This document shows, piece by piece, positions 11,358-23,800 of a stretch of 64,000 bases of DNA; the stretch's first letter is position 1; every line of letters begins with the position of its first letter. The stretch lies in the NCBI RefSeq assembly GCF_963676685.1, contig NC_092350.1, forward strand, positions 65,961,674 through 66,025,673, read 5' to 3'. Position numbers and translations under genes: made by a program. Source of the stretch: Mytilus edulis (Eukaryota; Mollusca; Bivalvia; Mytilida; Mytilidae). Below the pieces are notes generated by a model. The model was not told the DNA's origin, did no database searches, and saw nothing but the letters and a program-made list of their open reading frames with translations.

Positions 11358-13890
11358 CTGAATGGTGAATACAACACGAGTTGCAATATATTAACAAATC
11401 AAACGGTCGCCGGGTCTACAGCACTACTTTTCGCTACTAAGGAATAATTAGAAGAGCAATGTAGGCATATTGCTAGGGATAATCAAGTCATTGTACCATC
11501 GTTTAAGACTAAAATGTGTATATACTGACTTCTACTGACGTTTTACATGTATATAGATCAAACTAGTGACCTCATTTGCATTAAATTTACAATATACATG
11601 TTTGTTAGAATGACAGAAGATGACATTAAAATATACGATGTATGTAATATGTAAACGTTTCGATTATATGATCTGTTCTGTCTATTTGTTAGGGACATAT
11701 AAGGTAAAATGATTGTAATTTATTTTTAATCCGACGACGAAATAACTCTAGAATACAATGATAGTGTAATATATAAGAATATAGATATAATACTGTGGTG
11801 ACAGAATAGGAAAAAGGCGATTATTAAAAGAGTTTAGTTTCACTTCATGGTATACGGATAAAAATTGGCACAGTCCTAGAAAAATGATTTTACTTGAATT
11901 TTAGATTGGTCGTCAAAAAGTCGTATTGTGCAATATTTTTCATTTTAACTTTTGGTAATCAAATTTGACTTCAAATGCAGATCATTCGTGGCCAGCAGTT
12001 TAGCTTTTTCTTCAAAAACTGGCCTCGAATATCTTTCTTTTTTGATTTATTTAAACAGTAGACATAATACTCTATCCATAAGGCGGAAAAGATAATTCTA
12101 AAAGCCTTTTGATGACAAATTATGAAGGTAAAAACTACTGTTAATTGGGACTTTTTGTGTTTTACCTAATTCCAACATCATACAATAAAGCGCCGATAAA
12201 TGAATTATGTCGCACATACTACATGTATAAAGTAATAAAACTGCAAATTTTCTTTTCATGGACACATGTTTTTCTGAGGCCTTTTTTTTAAGCAGTATTT
12301 TTCCAACTTACTAAAATCTCTGCTTTTCAATCGTTAACTTTTAAAAATTCCGGATAGTTATGTCCCATCCCTAATTGGGCTGAAGACATAGTTTTCCTGT
12401 AATATTTTGGACTTAATATTACTTGTTTTTGTTGATGTTTGATTGTTTCGTTGAATTATTTGTGTGTCCGTAGCTGTGTTTTAAGATTCTGTTAGTATGA
12501 ATTTATTTATATAAGAGGCAAAATGAGTTTTTTAGTTGTTTCTTAAAAAAAACATGGATCCGACAAAATCCCCCCAAAAAAAGAAAACTAGAAAGTCCGC
12601 TGAAACCTGGCTTTAACATGTCAAAGAAGCAAATATTCAGTTTAATCCTTTATAAAGTGTTATTTTCTGTAAAAATAATTGATTTGTTTTTACAACTTAT
12701 AGAAAATCGAGGTATTTTGACACAGTAGATTGGTGTAATGTAGAAATTTACCCGAAATTGTGACTTTCGTTCATTCATAGACGTACAATACATATATGGT
12801 TCATTCTATTCGCTTGAATATAATAAAAGTGGATTAATTCTATATGACAACGTGAAAGTTACAGTTCGCACTGCAATTTGAAATGCAGAACCTTTTCGAA
12901 GGCTAAAAAGAAAATCATCATTTGCTTAGTTCTTTGATTTCAAATTCAGATATACAGAAGCCTGATTTCCCGTCTCTCTTTTACCCACACATCAGTGGAT
13001 CAGGAAGTACTTACATTTACCAGTTAGCTTTTGATAAAGGATACTACAGAAAAAATAGAATGTTTGATTCATATCTTGACCATTTCTCTGATATTGAGAC
13101 AGATTGATGACTACAAACAAAATTCTATGACAAACTTTGCAGGGTGTTTTTAACTTTCCAATTTTCAATTTCCCCATATCTCAATGTACTACACTACTCT
13201 GCGCCATCAAATGATACCTTAAGGTCGTACATGCTTAGTCAATGCAGACATCATGAATAGGGGTGTATCCCTGACTACTTAAAACAGGCCGCAGATCTCA
13301 AAGGCATATTCACACATTTTAATCGACGACAATATCAAAACGGAATGGTAAAAGTCGAAGAACGACGTAAACAAATTTTATAGAACTCTACAAAGAAACA
13401 TACTGAAAAACAAGGGTTATCCGGTCTGCCCCGGAAGGTTTAGCAGATTCTGTTTCTGTGTGTCGAACGTAAAAAAATGAATTTGGTGACATGTACTTAT
13501 TTATGGAGAAGAACAGGCGTCTGAAATAGACCAGACAAAGTTTTAATCACCGTGTCACGAAAATTGTTATCTTTAAGCTCTGTCGTGATCCAACTCACTG
13601 TAGAAACATCTTTTTGCGGTTTAAGTTTTTAGGTACTAAGTATCAGATCAGATCTGAACATTTGCATTTAATTTGTGTTCCATTCCTGTTTGTAACATAC
13701 AGATACTTTTGATTCGCATGAAACGGGTTACATGTTGTTGACTAAACTGAACTCTTTTTAAAAAAATTAAAATTCACCTAGCTTTTGTTTCAAAACATAA
13801 ATCATCGGTAAAATTCTGTTGCCTCTAATGTTTCTTTGGGACATAAACATAAAATAGCAACCGGCTCAAATCAAGAAATCGAAGTCACGA
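11358..13890. other. Intergenic between sPLA2 genes 1 and 2, part 1
   Basis: No supported exon. A plus-strand 61-codon frame at 12922-13107 and a coding-like, stop-interrupted stretch at 13250-13470 are not recognised and may be old repeat remnants. Confidence 0.35.
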
Positions 13891-13894
13891 CTAT

Positions 13895-14025
13895 CAAAGG
13901 TTGTGTTATGTGTACTATCATTTGTCTGTGAGTGTTTTACTTTTTTCTTTGGCCATGCCGTTGTCAGTTTATTTTCGACTTATGACTTTTGATGTCTTTT
14001 TGGTATCTTTCGTCTCTCTTTCATA
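13895..14025 (+). repeat. Dispersed repeat family B copy
   Basis: Contains 'ggccatgccgttgtcagttt' and 'ttggtatctttcgtctctct', shared with the copies in gene 1 introns. Confidence 0.65.
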
Positions 14026-15820
14026 TGATTGCATCTATTGTAAAATTTAAAAAAAAAAATACAACCAAAACCAGGAATTTCGTTCTCTAAACAAGAACAT
14101 TTGAGTAAAGGCTGGTTAAAGCTAATTTGTCATACAGCCACTATAAACCTTTAATGGGAGTCAAACTTTATTCAGAATTACAAGAACATTCACAGAAGAA
14201 AGTTTGTTTTACCACTAACAGTGCGATATAAATGCTAACCCTAGTTCAGATATCAAATTATATATTATACCAGACTGTAGGGCATAACGACCACGACAAT
14301 CAGAAATATTCTACAGTCATGTGATCATGCTAGTGTAAACTGTCGATCAGAGATTGGATTTTTGTTCTTGCTTTTTGTTTAGTGCCTCAGATTTTTTTTT
14401 ATTTACATTAAGAAGGACAAGACAGGTTCAATACAGGATTTTTTTGACATTTGTCCTAGAGGTGCACTGATATTTCAGTTGTTTTATTTCCCCCATTTAT
14501 AGATTGATATTGCCAAAGGGTATTTTGTAATGACGAAATATTTTGAAATTGATGTCCAATGAGCATGCTTGATAAAAGCTCGCTATATGTGGTACAAAGA
14601 CATTTAACCATCACTCTATTGCAATGTATAACACGTTACATGTCCGAAGTTTAATATTTATATTGGCAATATTATTATAGGATTCATAGCTTAAGCATTT
14701 TGTCGTGTTCTTTAAACACAATGGACCAATACTGACAATCTAGATTTGCTACACCTTCCACTTACGAATATATGTATTCCAGCCAAGGGTCAGAACATCG
14801 TAATAACGTTCCCACATTACAAAATTCATTTGAGGTCTGAATAACTGATTAAAGTTACGTATATTTAGTGCTATGTTAAACTATAATGCATAGAAAAATA
14901 ATATTATCTTGCGTCACTTAGTTTGGGATTGAATAACCGAAACTTTCTCCATTTATAAACGAAAAGAAAGCTGCTCTATCATAAATCATATTTTTTCAAA
15001 GTTGTTAGTTTATCATAAAATGATTTATATTCCTATTAGTACCAATTCATTTCATAGAAATCGTCATGACATTGCAATTATAAGTATGTTTTGAAAATAT
15101 TTTTGTTGTCTGTTTTGCATGTACCGAATTCAATGTTTATGGTCAAAACTAAAGTTTTAACTGCAATTGAGGTATACTAGATGGTTATATTAATAAATAC
15201 ATATTTGTTCATAATTTTCCATAAAACTGAAAACTACCCCCTTTTTGTAAAGTCGCATACGTGTGTTTGGAGTTCTCATTTAATGATTAGTTTCCACTTT
15301 TTTGATGGAAAATTGAATAAGAAAGAAAAGAGATTCAAGTTTTCAATCATTCTACTGTAAAAAGAGTATTTAAATTGGAGTTGGATATTCAATTTTGTTT
15401 TTCCTTAAAAACGACATGTAACCTTTGATCAAGATTTCTGAAAAACTGCATCATATTTTCTTTTGACGACCAGAAGAATCTCAAAGTACACATATTTCCG
15501 AATCCAATGATATATGATATAGCCGTATACCATTTTTGACGATTAAAATTTCATGATTCTGACTTTGGTCACCGGACTATAAAAAGTACGTTCTCATACA
15601 TGTACTTGACACCAAGTTGTGAAAGTATTTAGTAAACCAGCATCAATAAAAAAGAATAAACTTATTTCTAAGACCGTTAGAGACAAATAATGTTTTTAAA
15701 GAATACATAATATAATAACATAAATGTAAAAAAACGTTAATTATGAACATCGAGTAGTTCGTGCATTTTTCTGAGTAGTTTTTAAAACATTTTAAATAAA
15801 TATACTTTATTTTTATCTTT
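14026..15820. other. Intergenic between genes 1 and 2, part 2
   Basis: Nothing recognised. Confidence 0.4.
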
Positions 15821-15905
15821 GACCTATAATGGTTTACTTTTTACATATTGTGACTTGGATGAAGATTTTTCTCATTGGCACTCATACCACATCTTGTTAT
15901 CTCTT
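15821..15905 (-). repeat. Dispersed repeat family A fragment
   Basis: Short minus-strand piece ending in the family A terminus ('aagatgtggtatgagtgcca' on minus). Confidence 0.6.
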
Positions 15906-16189
15906 TTTACTGTGTGTTTGCATTCGTTGGAAGTCAACATCCTATAAATTAACGACTATTGGTTATATTTAGAATCTCAAACTTGAATGCAGTGTTACCT
16001 TCAATCTACTCTTTTAATATTACGTTTGTATGGAATATGTTCTATGTTTCAATTCCTACAAGTCTTACGAGGCTCCCTTAAACAGGTTCATCATTTCCCT
16101 TTCACACATAGGTATTTGATTTAATGTTAAATCTTTAGTAAAATTGTAAGTTAGTTCTTATAATTCGTTGTGAAAGGATTTTCAACACG

Positions 16190-16540
16190 ACAACTATTCA
16201 AAGTTTAAATAAAGTGTATGAAAGCAATTATAGGCAGCCGTACGACCTTTAACAACGAGAAAAACACATACAGTATAGTCTGCTATAAAAGGCCTATACA
16301 TAAGATTTATGAAACTTCCATTGATAAAATTAACGGCTAATCTCATCAAATTGAGACATCCAAAAACCTTAAAAAAACACAAATCGGACGTTGCAGTGTA
16401 TTTATACATCCCTAAGAACAAAAGAAACAAGTATAGAATGATATAAGAGTACTCTCAGTCTCTGAGAGCTAGTTCAAACCAAAAAACAACTAATACATAA
16501 ATTATTTATCTAAGACTTATATATCAATTATGATATAGAG
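16190..16540 (+). repeat. Dispersed repeat, internal part of family A type
   Basis: Shares 'gtatttatacatccct', a block of the form 'ggtctgagagta', 'agttcaaac' and 'atctaagact' in the same order with 32870-33005. Probably the interior of a larger non-autonomous element. Confidence 0.5.
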
Positions 16541-17735
16541 TGTATGTACTAAAGAGTAATAACAAACGAAGCCATTGGATATTTTTCATGATGCACAAAT
16601 TTTACCAATCATTGTAGGCGAGAATAGTACATCAAATGTCTTTAAAATATAGTGCTCCAAACTAGCATGTGTAGCTTTTCCAATTAAGTAACAACGTTCT
16701 ATTGGCTATACATTATCACAAGTGTAAAGTGATTCTTCTGGAATCTTCTATCAAAAACATACCAGACATCCAGGAAGAAAATTGAATCAATATCTAAAGT
16801 TTTAAGGATTTTTAACATCAATATAATTATTGTTCAATATGTCCCTACACATTAGCACATAGTAGTATATTAAGAACCAAACAAAGAATACGGAAAAGGC
16901 ATACTCATGACTTAAAATAGCATTGTCAATCAGACAACTATCCATATAGTACAAAGAACAAAGGTGTGAATAATTCAAAGTCACTGCGATGTCTTCAGCA
17001 ATTACAAAAACTGTGCCGTAAAGTTACATATTTAAGTCCATGGGACGACAAAATTAAATCAAATTAAACAAAGAGCAAACAGTCTGAATTAAATTACATC
17101 AATAAGCGAAAATCAAATCTAATCCAATCAAATACAACGACAGCCGTCGGATTACAAGCTCCTGGCTGACTTAAAAATGTGACACCGTTGTGTTAAACAT
17201 GTGCGCTGCTAACTTCTACGTAATTTGGTTTCAGTTTTTGGAAAAAAATGTCTGGGACTTATAAAAAATAAAATCACAAAAATACTGAACTCCGAGGAAT
17301 ATTCAATAGGAAAGTGCCTAAACATATGGTAAAACCAATTAACAAAACACATAAAAAAGAATGGACAACAACTGTCATATTTCTGACTTGGTACACGCAT
17401 TTTCAAATGTAGAAAAAGGTGGATAAATTTATCACATGTTCTCATTCTTCATTATGACGGTTAACCTTCCTCTTACCTAAGAAAGTTGTGTACAACAAAG
17501 TTCAAAATTGTCTTTCAAAATCTCAACACGATTTTCTTAAATATATTTCATGTGTTTGGCTTCCTGATCTCAGCCAATCAAAACATATATGCAACAATCA
17601 AATGGACACATATCAAAGTTAACACTTCTGTTGTCCTTAATGAATTTAAGAATCATAAGTTTTGTCCGTAATTCAATGCAACGTTAAAATACTTATATAA
17701 GAAAACTAACTGAGAGTGTATGTTATATGTTCCAC
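16541..17735. other. 3' flank of sPLA2 gene 2
   Basis: No supported exon. Several short frames are present without recognisable domains. A stretch near 17140-17175 ('attacaagctcctggctgac') resembles a family A segment. Confidence 0.35.
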
Positions 17736-17736
17736 A

Positions 17737-17742
17737 TTTATT
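17737..17742 (-). promoter_or_regulatory. AATAAA overlapping the gene 2 stop codon
   Basis: AGA-TAA-TAA-ATG: AATAAA begins inside the stop codon. Confidence 0.55.
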
Positions 17743-17868
17743 ATCTCCCATGGCAATGTTCATCTTGGTCTACGTCATGATTGTCCGGATTAAACGTGTT
17801 GTTATGAAGACAGTCCACAAAAACTTTGTCACACAAACATATTCTCCATTTACAGGAACTGGCACGAT
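17741..17868 (-). CDS. sPLA2 gene 2, 3' terminal exon
   Basis: Acceptor TTTCCAG, stop TAA at 17741-17743. Encodes RASSCKWRICLCDKVFVDC, LHNNTFNPDNHD and a C-terminal HCHGR. C-L-C-D carries the catalytic-network Asp. Confidence 0.9.
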
Positions 17869-20800
17869 CTGGAAAGAAAAAACATATCATAAAACTAAGT
17901 AGATATAGGAAGAAGTACTGCCAATGAGACAACTGTCCATCCAAGTCATAATTATAAAAGTGATATATATCATAGGTCAAGGTACGTTTTTCAACACGGA
18001 GCTTTGGCTCATACCGAACAGTAAACTACAAAAAGACCACAAAAGATTTACTAGTGTTAAACCATTCAAACGGAAAAACCAACGGTCTAATCTTTATAAA
18101 AACGAGAAACGAGAAATACTTATGAACCACATAAATAAACGACATCTACACATATGTATCCTTTGAGAAAGAGGTAATGCCATAATTATGCTGATTATTA
18201 GTATCATTAATTAGCATTATTGTTATTAATTATTATTGGTATTTTGTAATCATTATAAGTAAGTGAGTAAGTGAGTAAATAAGTAAGTCAGTGAAACTTT
18301 ATTTTGACTCGGCATATTGACAAATTACTATAATGATTACATTCATGAACTTTTCACCGAGTATAAAAATATATGCAATAACAAATAAAACAAGACATGC
18401 AGCATGTATGCAAATAATAAAAAGCTGTACAAAAGTCAATTTTGGCAAAAACATGCATTTTGCTATATACTAAAATATATATATCATGAGTGTATATGAA
18501 GTACTAATCTTACAAATTGGCAGTTTTAGTATTATTTTGTTTTTTGTGCATTGTTATTATTACTACTATTATATTATCTTTTTTTTAATTATTATCATTT
18601 ATATCATTATTATAATAGCAACATAGATTTTAAAAATAAAAATTTTAAATTTACTTTGACAATTAACTGTTCCGTTTTTAAGTTCATATGCGTATGGCCA
18701 AAGTTTAGGCCAGCATTCGTTCACGCGATCATAGCAATCATCGTGGTCTTTGCAACATCTGTAAAATAAAGAAAGTTTTCAAAGCGGGTACATTCAAATT
18801 AATGGTTGATAGATAGAAAAAAAAATATACAAAACTAGAATACACAAAACGGTCTGTGCCTGAACTCATATTTAAAATAGACATGTCAATTGAAAACATT
18901 GGTTATCAATGTTGCTTCCTAACTTATTTTATACTTGATCAGTTATAAACCGAAGCAATTAAAAGAACACAAATGTGTTATCCCGCCAAACGTCAATATG
19001 CATTTCCCAAGTTAAGAACAAAGCAAGTGTTTGTCTTAAGTATCAGAACTGTTGTTCTTTTAAACAAAATGCTATATTGTTAAAACAGTCATTTTGGCAC
19101 TTATCTTTTGTTGCCGACTGTCTTTTGACTCCTAGATGTTCTTTCTGTGTTTTTGTGTTTTTATAGTTTTGATGGATTGCTGTCTAAATAGCACATATCA
19201 AATACTTCCTTTAGTCTATTGATATTTGGTTCATAAACTTTCTGTATGATTTTAGTATTTCAATGGACACTATAGAGCTAGTTGTATTCCTACTTTTCAG
19301 TAAGTTTAAACATTCTTCAATTGTTTTCATTTAACTTAGGAGTGTATTTTGTTGTATCTTTTAAAAGCAGTTCTAAAATTGGAATGTTTAAGTGCTTACC
19401 ATATTGACATATTAAGTAGTCATGTTATTGTTTAAGAGTGTATTGATATATCTTTTTGTTTTTACATCGTTCAGTTGGTGAAACATAGGCGTAGAACCAA
19501 CAAGTCCTTTTATTGAGTATTTAATTGATATTAGTATAATTGAGAATGGAAATGAGGAATGTGTCAAAGAGATACCAACCGACCAAAGAGCAGAAAACAA
19601 CCGAAGGCATGCATTCTTACTTATTATCACCGCATGAACTGGTCTACCACTTCCATATCAGCAATAAAATCAACCGTAGTCGTGCATACTTACTGATCTA
19701 CGCCGTCAACTGGTGCACCGCTACCATGCCATCCGCAAAAACATCCATAGTCTAGAAGTGCAGTGGCTCGAACCGGTCCGAAATAATAGGTTAATTGATA
19801 CCCAAGGTTCCAAAGAGCTCTCTTATTCCTCACGGTACTCGTTTCTGTAACACAAATATGAATACAAGGTCAGCGACCATGAAATTTGACACACTACTCG
19901 GAATGTAGAATGTGTGCTCGAAACGCCAAATCCAATATTTTGATTGGTTAGTTTTTGAGTATAAAAAGAATAGTTATACTTCAAGTTTGTATGCACGCAA
20001 TTTCAGGATTATGCATAAAATCACATTATATATGTATTAGAATTAAAATTATACATATAATTAGGTCTTGCGTGTAAATTTGTTTCGCAAGATGTCGCGT
20101 TAAAATAAATATCAGGCATATGTTATCGAACAGTGTATGCGCTTACAAATTTGACACTGTTAAACCGAACTAATTTCTGTGTAAAAGTTAACTCCCTTAA
20201 CACTGTCGTTCTTGTGTGTGCATCTCGTATGCAACCGTTAAAGATTATGACAAACATATTTCACAAATTTGCTCGTTATATTCTCCGGATCTTAAGAATA
20301 ATTTTGACGATAGCGGTCCAGAGACTCCATATAAGAGTTATTTCCCTTTCTGTATTTTAAATAAGTGAAATGTAATTGTAACTTGCAAACCATAGGTGAT
20401 AGAAATATAGGGTCTTTTGAGTTGGTGTCACTGGTCCACCAAAAAGAAAATGAGTTCATGTTCAAAGGTCAAGTTCAAATTCAAAATTTGCATTTTGGCT
20501 AAAAATTGCTTTTTTGCAGTACCGTATAAGATATCGACAAAGTATTTTTACTAAAATGATGTTTGCGACATGTCGTAACCTATATATTTTGGTCAAGAGG
20601 GTGCGATTACATTTTCCAATTTTTACGAGTTTCCTCCTTTCTAATACTCAAAATAGCTGTATTGGGATAGAACTCATTTCCTTTACATATTGGCGACTAA
20701 GGATCATTTGATTTTAGGTCCTTGCTTTATAAACTTGAAATTAAGTAAAAGGTCAAAAGTGAATTTGACGTTCTAGATTTTGACCTTTGCTGTTAATTCT

Positions 20801-23800
20801 TATATATGGGTCATTTTCAAAAAATGTCGAATTTTGAAATTGAAAAATTTATTAAAAGTTACTTATCCAAACAACCCTCTATATAAGCAAATCAAAACAA
20901 ACACTACTTTAAGAACAACATATTAAAAGATGCAATCTTAATGATGTCATACAGGAATATCTTGAAACATTTTTTGATCGGTGGTACAATATTTTGTCTA
21001 TCCTGTTACCATTTTAAAAAGAAATTTTGGGTTATTAAGAAAAGGTTTAGATAAAATGTGAAGCTTGTTGTGCGTTACCAATTAGATGGTTTTCAAGAGA
21101 ATAAACTTCTATATGTATTTATTCTGTAAAATAATAGATTATTTGCCAATTTTCTAGGTTGTACTGAAAAATGGCTCTAAAAATTGGTTTTCAAAGGTTG
21201 TAAAAATTACCACCAGTAATGCAAGTCTAAGATAGCAATTTATATTATTCGGCCTTTTTTCACCCTTTTAAATAAATCCAACATCAAGTAAATCCCTCAT
21301 AAGTTAATTTACGTTTCTCTTTATTTCGTTGGTAACAGGAACGTACGTTTCTGATATATCACTATATAAAAGTATATCCTGTTACCTTTTTGTCTATCCT
21401 GTTACCGATATCAGTATTGCACCTGCAAATGCTTGATTGGGAAGATTAAGACGTTATAACCATAAGATGAGTTCAAACAATGAAATATTTCATTCGTTTT
21501 CCACCTACATGTTAAGATAAAAAAATTAACGACGTTTTTGTCTATAATTGTCTATCCTGTTACTGTAACCATAGCAACCATAGTAACAGGATAGACATAA
21601 CAGGATAGACAAATTTCTTCGTTTTTTATTGCTGTTGTGAAATAACTACTCCCTTTGGTGAAGTGATTATGGTTTTCTATTGTGAATTTGGTTTCCAACA
21701 CGTTATTGCACTTTTTACAACCATACTGTTAGTGTAATTAATCAAAATGGTTGGTAACAGCATAGACATGAAAAAAAGTACGCTCTATTTTTTTCACTAA
21801 ATGTCTTGAAATTTCTTTTCTCTACACTGTCGTTCAAGAAACGAGTCGTTTTGAATGTAAAGATTACTTTGCATTTTTGAAATCAACACTGACTGATTCA
21901 ATATTCATAGGGAGAAAAAATTAACGGCTGATTTAAGTAGCGGTAACAGGATAGACACGAACCTCCTGTATGCTGATTGAATTTACTTTGTAGATAATCT
22001 GTTACATACAATGATAAAGAAGCTACGATTTTTCGTTAGAATTATAGTTAACGTTCTTAAAAAGACCCTTTTGCAGATATCAAGGCGATCAGAAAATCGG
22101 AAAAAATCATTTGAAATGTGTTTTTCTGACAATGTACGCACACACATACCCCCATAATCGGACTTAAATGCAGTTTAATTTAATCAAAATAGATGTAAGG
22201 TGTGTTTATTATTAATGTCTTGAATCACAAATCCGACAAGCTTTCATTTAAACCATTACAACTGAAATTTCCATTAGAAATACAAATTTTAGCATGGGTG
22301 TACTGAAAATTCGACATTTTTTTAAAATGACCCATATACATGATACACTGCCACCGTTTAACCGAATACTTATCTATGTAAGAGGTATCTCTCATCACTG
22401 TTTTTCTTGTGCTTAATAAGCTCCATATGAAAGTTATTTCCAATTATGTATTTGTAATAATTGATATGCATTTGTAACTGGTAAACCATAATATAATAAT
22501 ACTTTATTCCGAAAGCAATACAGCTTATAGGATACATATACACAATTTTACACCAATATAAGAATTTTACAAGAGATATATAATATATATAAATATAAGG
22601 TGTGCATGAAAGAACATATAATACATAATACATAATACAAAATACGAAATACATAAGTGATACAGTCCTAGGGTCTTTGGATTTGAGGTCCTTGTTCCAA
22701 ATAATTAACATAGGTCAAGATCAGGGATCAGGGTTTTATTAAAAAAATTGTTTTTGGTTTATTTCCACTTCCTTTCAAAAACCGTTTAATATAAAGACAA
22801 TATAATGATACTCAATTGTTTGTTACGACATGTATGTTACCGGAAGTAACCAATTATTTCCTTTATTTCATACAAAAATGTAAAGAAACCACATATTTTT
22901 TGAATCAATACTATAAGATATCATTTGACACTGAAAATGAGATACAATTCTTGATTTGGAAATTCCCATAGCAAATATATCGTTTCGAGAGGAAAGACCG
23001 TCACTATTTTTTTTCGCCACTTTTTTTTTGCGAGAAGATTTTGTTTCGTAAGATATTGACACTTTTCTTTGTAAGAGTTATCTACCAAATCACTGTTTTC
23101 CTTGTTATTGCTACTCCTTCGTAACCGTAAAAGAACCGACAAATTTATTTTTTCAAATTGCTCGTTATATCCTCAGGTTGTCCTGAGACTTCATGTGAGA
23201 GTTATTTCCCCTTACGCATAATAATTAAAGATGTGGATTTGAAACTGGTACAACACAAATGATAGACCTAAAGTCTTTAATTTGAGGATCAGGGTCCACC
23301 AAAAAGAAAATGAGGTCAATGTTAAAGGTCAGAGTCATGTTTTGAATTTCAATTTTGGCTTATGATACCTACTTATCAGAAACCGTACAAGATAGCGACT
23401 AAATAGTTTAACTAAATTGCTATTCACTATATGTCGCAACACATACATATGAACGTTGGTTGAAAAATTGCGTTGATCTTTAATGGGAGTTGACTTTCTT
23501 CCCTTGTTTGTTTAAATTAAGCTGTATTGTGAGATAATTCACTAACCATATCAAGGAGAGACCTAGGGTCTTTTGATTTGAGGTCCTTGCTTTATGACCT
23601 TGACAATAAGGTCAAGGTCAAACGTAAATTTGACGTTCTAGATTTCGACCTCTGTTATAAATTCATAAATATACATGATAAAGCTATGTTTTTTTTTTGC
23701 ATTATGTTGGTAGATAAATGACCTTTAAAGAAGACCTGTAAAGAACCTTTTGTAAACCGATAGAAGCCATTTTCCGCACTGATATCGATTAAAAGTACCT

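Noticed and set aside
12922-13107. Possible isolated exon (PDFPSLFYPHISGSGSTY).
   Set aside because: Composition is protein-like, but there are no convincing splice sites and no recognised family; left as intergenic.
17720-17902. Plus-strand frame over the gene 2 3' exon, and similar plus frames over other sPLA2 exons (18551-18769, 19540-19755, 38377-38598, 24599-24871).
   Set aside because: Antisense shadows of minus-strand exons that have matching splice sites and conserved sPLA2 motifs.
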